Notes under the pieces: generated by a model
What the model saw: only the letters and a program-made list of their open reading frames with translations
Told to the model about the DNA's origin: nothing
Databases searched by the model: none
Shown here: one piece after another, positions 59,416-64,000 of the stretch
Layout: each line of letters begins with the position of its first letter
Position numbering within the stretch: position 1 is the first letter of the stretch
Position numbers and translations under genes: made by a program
Source of the DNA: UBA2387 sp019454665
GTDB taxonomy: Bacteria > Armatimonadota > Fimbriimonadia > Fimbriimonadales > Fimbriimonadaceae
NCBI GenBank assembly: GCA_045862995.1
Contig: BTVX01000014.1
Coordinates: 27,998 to 91,997, forward strand
Direction: 5' to 3'
DNA: 64,000 bases

Positions 59416-59448
59416 AGGATTAGTTTAGCGCGAAGTACGAACAACGCC

Positions 59449-60072
59449 CTACTTTCGAGTCCAGTCCAGATACGCCCGAATCTGCGCGTCCACCTGCTTG
59501 GCCAAGATGTCGAACTCCACGTTCACCTTGTCGCCCGGGGCCAGGTGCTGCATCGCTGTCTCGCGCCGCGTATGGGGGATCACGGCCACATCGAACCGCG
59601 CCTCGCCCGCTTCGCGTCGGGGGTTGACGATGGTCAGGCTGACGCCGTCCACCGCGATCGAGCCCTTTGGAGCCAACAGCACGCCCCGCTCTTCCGGGAC
59701 CGCGAACGTGTAGGTCCAGGACGACTTGTCGGGAGCGGCTTCGACGTCCGCAACGGTGCCCACGGTGTCCACATGGCCTTGGACGAGGTGGCCGTCCAGC
59801 CCCATCCCGTAGCGCAGTGCGTGCTCCACGTTCACGCGCCGCCCCGGGTTCCACGTGCCGAGCGTGGTCACGGCCAGCGTTTCGCCGCTCAGGTCGAACC
59901 CGACCTGCGAGAACTCGCCCGCATCGGCGGCATCGGTGACCGTCAGGCAACACCCGTTGACGCTCAGGCTGTCGCCGACGCTGAGCGGCTGTTCGGGGTC
60001 GAACGCGACGACCAACCGATGGTCTCGGCGCGAGACCACGAGGCCCAAGCGGCGGATGATGCCCGTGAACAC
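59449..60072 (-). CDS. ribE: Riboflavin synthase, alpha subunit
   Basis: A 207-residue enzyme of two lumazine-binding repeats. The first is FTGIIRRLGLV..VGDSLSVNGCCLTVT, the second LDGHLVQGHVDTVGTV..SIAVDGVSLTIVN. It dismutates 6,7-dimethyl-8-ribityllumazine to riboflavin. GTG 60072 is 6 nt after TACGAT, so it may be leaderless. With ribF at 46651, flavin synthesis genes are scattered. Confidence 0.94.
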   Translation of the reverse strand: MFTGIIRRLGLVVSRRDHRLVVAFDPEQPLSVGDSLSVNGCCLTVTDAADAGEFSQVGFDLSGETLAVTTLGTWNPGRRVNVEHALRYGMGLDGHLVQGHVDTVGTVADVEAAPDKSSWTYTFAVPEERGVLLAPKGSIAVDGVSLTIVNPRREAGEARFDVAVIPHTRRETAMQHLAPGDKVNVEFDILAKQVDAQIRAYLDWTRK

Positions 60073-60088
60073 GCCTTGATCGTACCGC

Positions 60089-60826
60089 TCACGATGGGTC
60101 GAGAAAGGGATTGGGCCGGGCGGCGATGGCTTCGGCGGCCAGGTCTTCGAGCGATTCGTAGAGCGCCGGGTCGAGGTGCACCAAGCCGTAGATGCACTCC
60201 TCCGCACCGACGCGCACGGCCCAACCCGCGTCGCCGTAGCTGTAATGCCACCATTCGTCGCGGCAGTTGGAGAAGCCCTCGGCGAGCATGGCCTCGATGA
60301 GCAGGTTGCGGTGGTATTGGGCTTCCTCGGTCAGGCCGAGCGTGTAGGTCGGGCTGGCCAAGAACCGCTCGTAGGGCGCCCACACGTTGATGACTTCCCC
60401 GCTGTCGTCCACCAGGTTGATGTCGAGCGCAGCGCCCGTGCAGTGTCCGGGCGGGGCCTTCTGGTCGGTGGGCGCGACCCATCGGTTGACCGTGCGCTTG
60501 AGCGACGAGTACTGGCGATCGGGGAACGCCTCGAGGGCGCACTTCATCATGAAGTCGTAGATGCGCTGCTGCCGCTGGATGGGCCGCCACGCCTCGGTCA
60601 TCGCCATGTGGACGCCCTTGGGCATGCGCTGCGCTGCCCGCTCGGCCATCTCGGCCACGGTCTTGCGGCAATACGGAATCGTGTGTGCGCGCAGGATGCG
60701 GATGCTCGGGGCGACTTCGCGCATGTCCACGAGCGGTTCGCCGCACTCGATTTCTCGGATGCGGTTCAGCAGGTGGACGGGTTCGGGACGGCCTTTCGTG
60801 CGGTCCCAGTTCATGCCTCGCGCCAT
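60089..60826 (-). CDS. D-alanyl-D-alanine dipeptidase-like (VanX/M15D)
   Basis: A 245-residue zinc peptidase. Metal ligands H128 (PPGHCTGAALDINLVD), D135 and H194 with catalytic Glu191 (EWWHYSYGD) match VanX/DdpX. It would recycle D-Ala-D-Ala or muropeptides. No signal peptide. It follows the SLBB-domain gene after 5 bp. Confidence 0.9.
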   Translation of the reverse strand: MARGMNWDRTKGRPEPVHLLNRIREIECGEPLVDMREVAPSIRILRAHTIPYCRKTVAEMAERAAQRMPKGVHMAMTEAWRPIQRQQRIYDFMMKCALEAFPDRQYSSLKRTVNRWVAPTDQKAPPGHCTGAALDINLVDDSGEVINVWAPYERFLASPTYTLGLTEEAQYHRNLLIEAMLAEGFSNCRDEWWHYSYGDAGWAVRVGAEECIYGLVHLDPALYESLEDLAAEAIAARPNPFLDPS

Positions 60827-60831
60827 CGGGT

Positions 60832-61944
60832 CTAGCCGCGGCCTCCCAATCGGGTCAACCGCCGGATGAGCAGGTCCACGTTCGCAGGCACGCTCTTGAC
60901 GCCCTTGCCCGTTGGGACGTAGATGGCGTCGCCGGGCTTGAGCGGCACATCGGCTTTGAGGCCGCGCGAGATCGAAAGCAGGTCGTGGATCGTCCGCACT
61001 TGCCAGCCACCGTCCACTCGCAGGATCTGCACCTTCGAGAGGTCGGCTTGGTCGGCGGGTCCGCCCACGGCGTTCACGGCTTTGAGCAAAGTCATGCCCT
61101 CATCGAAGTCGAGGATTGCGGGATGCCGAACGGCCCCATCCACACCCACGAAGAACCGCTCCTTCTTGAGCGCGATGCGCACCACGTCGCCCGCCCGCAG
61201 CGCAAACGAGCCAGCTTCGGTGTTCCACTCGCCGGGCTGGTGGACCACCGTGTTGGCCCGCATGACTTCGATCTCGTTGCGGTTGGCCGTCGGCGTCAGG
61301 CCGCCAGCCAACGCAATGGCGCGCTCCAATGTTAGTCCTGCGGTGTACGGGTACGAGCCCGGCGCGGCCACAGCGCCCAACACGAACACCTCGCGAACGC
61401 GGTTCGAGAGGACAAAATGAAGGTGGTCGCCGGGCGCCAACCGCATGGCGAGCACGTCGGGCTTGTCGGTCTCGACGAGTTTCTTCGCGCCGAGTTGGTC
61501 CACCAAGACAAACGTGGCCTCGCTGCCTTCCTGCGGCTGAATGGCGCACAAGGCCTCTTCCAGAGTGAGGTCTTCGTGATGCTCCATCATGCCCGGCTGC
61601 GTCACCGCGCCCGTGAACCGGATCGGTAAGTCGCCTCGCCACAGGAGGCTGACCTTCACCGGCGAGCCATCGGCGGGCAGGGCCGAGCGCACGCTTTCAG
61701 CCAGGCGTTCTTGAGCCTGCGTCACGGTCATTCCGGCCAGCGTCACCGGCGGGACCACGCCTAGATCGAGCCTGCCGTGGCTTTCGACCGAGTACTCGCG
61801 GGCCAACGTGGGGTCGGAGCACTCGACACGGAAGCGGTCGCCCGGTTCGATGCGGCGATCGGGTGCCGAATCGAGCGATGGGGCCGTCTGGGCGACACCG
61901 GCGAGAGACAAAAGAAGGAGCCAAACGCCTGCCATGAAGCGCAT
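60832..61944 (-). CDS. Polysaccharide export protein with SLBB domains
   Basis: A 370-residue exported protein. A signal peptide (MRFMAGVWLLLLSLAGVAQT) precedes a Poly_export (Wza-type) domain (RIEPGDRFRVECSDP..GRLDLGVVPPVTLAGMTVTQAQERL) and SLBB-type repeats (EVFVLGAVAAPGSYPYTAGLTLERAIALAGGLT; FVGVDGAVRHPAILDFDEGMTLLKAVNAVGG). It probably forms or gates an outer-membrane polysaccharide channel. ATG 61944 chosen for the signal peptide. Confidence 0.85.
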   Translation of the reverse strand: MRFMAGVWLLLLSLAGVAQTAPSLDSAPDRRIEPGDRFRVECSDPTLAREYSVESHGRLDLGVVPPVTLAGMTVTQAQERLAESVRSALPADGSPVKVSLLWRGDLPIRFTGAVTQPGMMEHHEDLTLEEALCAIQPQEGSEATFVLVDQLGAKKLVETDKPDVLAMRLAPGDHLHFVLSNRVREVFVLGAVAAPGSYPYTAGLTLERAIALAGGLTPTANRNEIEVMRANTVVHQPGEWNTEAGSFALRAGDVVRIALKKERFFVGVDGAVRHPAILDFDEGMTLLKAVNAVGGPADQADLSKVQILRVDGGWQVRTIHDLLSISRGLKADVPLKPGDAIYVPTGKGVKSVPANVDLLIRRLTRLGGRG

Positions 61945-62005
61945 GCGTTCAGTATGGCCCATGCGTCGGCAGGGTTGGCCGCGTGCCTTGCCGAACACTC
62001 ACCCC

Positions 62006-63418
62006 ATGGTCTTGGCTTCTTTGTTGCTGGCGTCGGCGATGCGCGCGGACCTCGACGCCGTGTTGAACCACACCGATCTCGCCGGGGCGCTGGTCGGCGC
62101 GTGCGTGATGCGGCAGGATGGGACGGTGCTCTACGAGCGCAACCCCGACGCGCGAATGGTGCCGGCGAGCAACCAGAAGCTCCTGGCGTGCGCATTCGCC
62201 CTCGACCGGCTCGGCCCCGATTGGAAGCCCAAGACCGAGTTCTGGAAGGAAGCCGACGCCATCGTCGTGCGCACGACGGGCGACCCGATGGCCACCTTCG
62301 CCGATTGGCGCTCGGTGGGCGCGAAACTGGGCGTGCCGCCGGGGGCGGCCTTCCGCGTGGCGCAACCGTTCGACCCCGCCGTCCCGCCCTCGTGGGAGTG
62401 GGACGACCTGCCCAACAAGTACGCCGCTCGGGTGGCGTCGCTGACCGTGGACCGGGGCTCGTTCGAGTTGTGGGGCGGGCCGGAGGGGCTGGAACTCCGC
62501 CCGAGCGACTACGGCGTGCGCATCGTCCACTTCGACCAGGCGGGGCCGGCGAGGGTCCGCTACGAGCCGCACGTGGGCGTGTGCTTTGTGAGCGGCACCC
62601 TGCCCGAAAAGGTTGCGCGGCTCGATACGCTGGCGCTCCCCGACCCCACGTTGGCTGCGGTCAAGGCGATGGGCGGCGGGTCGTGGACGGCGGCCGTCTC
62701 GGTTCCCGACCGCAAACCCGACCTGGTGGTCGAAGGGCGTCCGATTCGGGAGATCGTCGCGGGCTGTCTGCCGCCGAGCGACAACAACTTGGCCGAGGGG
62801 TTGGTGCTGCTGGGCGCGGCGGGCGGATCGGGCACGGGTCGCGTTGGCTACGGCGACGTGTCGCGCGAGATGCGCGCGTTCGTGCGCAAGGCGATCGGCG
62901 ACGCCGCGTTCCGGCCCGACGACGGTTCGGGCATGAGCCGCCACAACATCGTGACCGCGCGCGGCCTCGCCCAACTGCTCGTGTGGGCGGGGAAGCAGCC
63001 GTGGGCCTCGGTCTACTTGGACAACATGGCCGCGCCCGGCCGCGGGACGCTGGCCTCGCGGCTGGCGGGCAGCACGTTCCGGGGCAAGACGGGCACGCTC
63101 GACATGGTCTCCAGCCTGTCGGGGATCGTGGAGGTGAAGGGGGAGCGGCTGGCCGTGAGCCTGCTGATGAACCACTACGCGTGCCCTGCCGCGCGGGCCA
63201 GAGCCCTCCAAGATGCGTTCATCGGGACCCTCGAAAGGGGGACTTTGCCCGGTAACGATGCGGGGATACCTTGGAACCGTGCGTATAGTCCTGCCGAGCA
63301 GCTTTTCCGTGCTCCTTTTCGTGGGGATCTCGGACCTCATTCTGACCTCGTGGCTGTATTCTCGGGGACTGATCGTCGAGTTCAACCCCCTGATGCGTCA
63401 CCTGTTGCAGCAGGGTGA
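62006..63418 (+). CDS. dacB: D-alanyl-D-alanine carboxypeptidase / PBP4-type (S13), 3' end probably frameshifted
   Basis: A 470-residue S13 penicillin-binding protein with a short N-terminal signal. Active-site motifs SxxK (ASNQK), SxN (SDNN) and KTG (GKTGTL) are all present, so it should cut peptidoglycan cross-links or terminal D-Ala. The recognisable domain ends near ALQDAFIGTLERG (about 63240). The last 59 residues read through the next gene in another frame. One extra G in the run 63237-63241 would give a stop at 63253-63255, two bases before the next ATG. Confidence 0.85.
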   Translation: MVLASLLLASAMRADLDAVLNHTDLAGALVGACVMRQDGTVLYERNPDARMVPASNQKLLACAFALDRLGPDWKPKTEFWKEADAIVVRTTGDPMATFADWRSVGAKLGVPPGAAFRVAQPFDPAVPPSWEWDDLPNKYAARVASLTVDRGSFELWGGPEGLELRPSDYGVRIVHFDQAGPARVRYEPHVGVCFVSGTLPEKVARLDTLALPDPTLAAVKAMGGGSWTAAVSVPDRKPDLVVEGRPIREIVAGCLPPSDNNLAEGLVLLGAAGGSGTGRVGYGDVSREMRAFVRKAIGDAAFRPDDGSGMSRHNIVTARGLAQLLVWAGKQPWASVYLDNMAAPGRGTLASRLAGSTFRGKTGTLDMVSSLSGIVEVKGERLAVSLLMNHYACPAARARALQDAFIGTLERGTLPGNDAGIPWNRAYSPAEQLFRAPFRGDLGPHSDLVAVFSGTDRRVQPPDASPVAAG

Positions 63419-63575
63419 AGCAGCGTTCGTGGCGGTCAAGGCCGTCACGTTGCTGGTGGCGTGGTGCGTGCTGGCGGTCCACGCTCGCCGCGACCGCGAG
63501 ACCGTGATGCGTTGCTGCAGCGTGACCGTATTGGCGTATCTTTGCTTCTGGACGGCTGCCGTGGCGTTCGGATAG
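63258..63575 (+). CDS. DUF5658 membrane protein
   Basis: A 105-residue protein with three hydrophobic segments and the family-like opening LLFVGISDLILTSWLYSRGLIVEFNPLMRHLLQQG (D and N/P positions of DUF5658). Function unknown. Most of its first half overlaps the extended dacB reading frame, which is a reason to doubt the dacB 3' end. Confidence 0.75.
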   Translation: MRGYLGTVRIVLPSSFSVLLFVGISDLILTSWLYSRGLIVEFNPLMRHLLQQGEAAFVAVKAVTLLVAWCVLAVHARRDRETVMRCCSVTVLAYLCFWTAAVAFG

Positions 63576-63583
63576 GCTCGGGC

Positions 63584-63683
63584 GTCGGCCGGTTGTCGGC
63601 AGGTGGTGGGCAGGTGGTGGCCAGGTGGTTCGGAAAGGTGGATCACGGTCAACATGCGGACCACTTGCCGACAACCTGCCGAC
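63584..63683. repeat. 24-bp inverted repeat with internal CAGGTGGT tandem
   Basis: Arms 63584-63607 and 63660-63683 match at 22 of 24 positions as reverse complements (core GGTTGTCGGCA). The left arm runs into three near-tandem CAGGTGGT units. It directly follows the DUF5658 gene. Confidence 0.75.
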
Positions 63684-63900
63684 GCTTTCCTACGCGCGCA
63701 GCGCGCGGACGTCAACCGGTTGACCCGCCCCGATGGGTGCCACGACGTTCCCGACCCCCTGGTCGCTTCTGCCTTGGTGGGGATACTACGGGGTCGGAAC
63801 TCGTGAGGGGCGGGAGCACGGGTCTGGAGTCTGGGGGGACGACACGCATTCAGCGGTCGCGGGCCGAACCTCAAGGTGACGCGGGGGAAGGTGGCTTGAG

Positions 63901-63975
63901 GGAGCGCCGGTCTGGCGACAGCCTGAAGAGCGCGGACGCTCCGTGCTGCGTCCCCTCCCGAAGATCGGGAGGGGA
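63901..63975. repeat. Hairpin cluster
   Basis: GGAGCG (63901) pairs with CGCTCC (63937-63942). Overlapping it is GGACGC..GCGTCC, with a TCCGTGCT loop. A perfect 11-bp hairpin TCCCCTCCCGA-AGA-TCGGGAGGGGA (63951-63975) follows, then another GAGGGGAGGG. The GCTCCGT word resembles the REP loop found in gltX. Confidence 0.65.
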
Positions 63976-64000
63976 TTGAGGGGAGGGTTGATCGGCGCCG

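Larger units (their letters stand above)
63576..64000. other. Repeat-rich non-coding region at the window edge
   Basis: 425 bases with no convincing gene, holding an inverted repeat (63584-63683), a triplet direct repeat of CAGGTGGT (63600-63630), and a hairpin cluster (63901-63975). Confidence 0.55.

Noticed and set aside
61777..63255. 492-codon open frame overlapping dacB in another frame
   Set aside because: Arg/Gly-rich shadow. Only its last few codons matter, because they give the probable native dacB stop after frameshift correction.

Overview
The window is GC-rich bacterial chromosome, gene-dense on both strands. Gene content indicates a diderm, flagellated, menaquinone-using heterotroph. 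It has CMP-Kdo synthesis (kdsB), FlgL-FliW-CsrA, futalosine-type menaquinone synthesis (MqnD-like, MenG, polyprenyl synthase), complex I (nuoG), a pyruvate-dehydrogenase-type E2, a GH38 mannosidase and a dockerin-like repeat remnant. This mix, with rplT detached from infC-rpmI, suits Armatimonadota (Fimbriimonadia-like). That placement is inference; no rRNA is present.

Layout. 1-3647 is the edge of an integrated element abutting the 3' end of a tRNA-Lys(CTT). It holds an ArdC-like antirestriction protein and a divergent family-A DNA-polymerase-like protein, with a long cruciform and two copies of a structured non-coding repeat. 3648-9710 is housekeeping: kdsB, relA/spoT, dtd, a flavin nitroreductase and comM, with a broken dockerin fragment. 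9815-13492 is accessory around infC-rpmI: a small helical protein, a cytosine methyltransferase with an HNH nuclease (type II R-M), and a nucleotidyltransferase toxin-antitoxin-like pair. 13561-27693 holds nuoG, an amidohydrolase/epimerase/archaemetzincin operon, purB, menaquinone genes, apt, dgt and pdhC. 27740-33242 is a sugar ABC importer without its ATPase, plus two zinc dehydrogenases. 33239-44226 holds acyl-CoA genes, mqnD, DUF433/DUF5615 modules, rplT, miaB, HIT, an active and a catalytically dead S41 protease, and a pyrimidine phosphorylase. 44614-46642 is the flagellar flgL-fliW-csrA block. 46651-51340 holds ribF, queA, a regulator, a glycosyltransferase and a presenilin-like membrane protein. 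51494-57589 holds a sugar isomerase, GH38, ExoD-like and gltX. 57711-63575 holds HicA/HicB modules, ribE, and cell-wall/export genes.

Recurring themes: (i) many first genes have a TATAAT/TACAAT/TACCCT-like -10 element 5-13 nt before the start codon, implying leaderless or very short-leader transcription; (ii) operons are packed with 4-bp ATGA/GTGA overlaps; (iii) a palindromic 24-nt repeat family with covarying stems occurs four times, three of them in frame inside gltX; (iv) two loci (dockerin remnant, dacB) look frameshifted in G runs, so assembly error must be considered.

The observations most worth following up are the presenilin-like protein (50459-51340), the gltX REP insertion, the polymerase-bearing island with its repeats, and the dead S41 paralogue.
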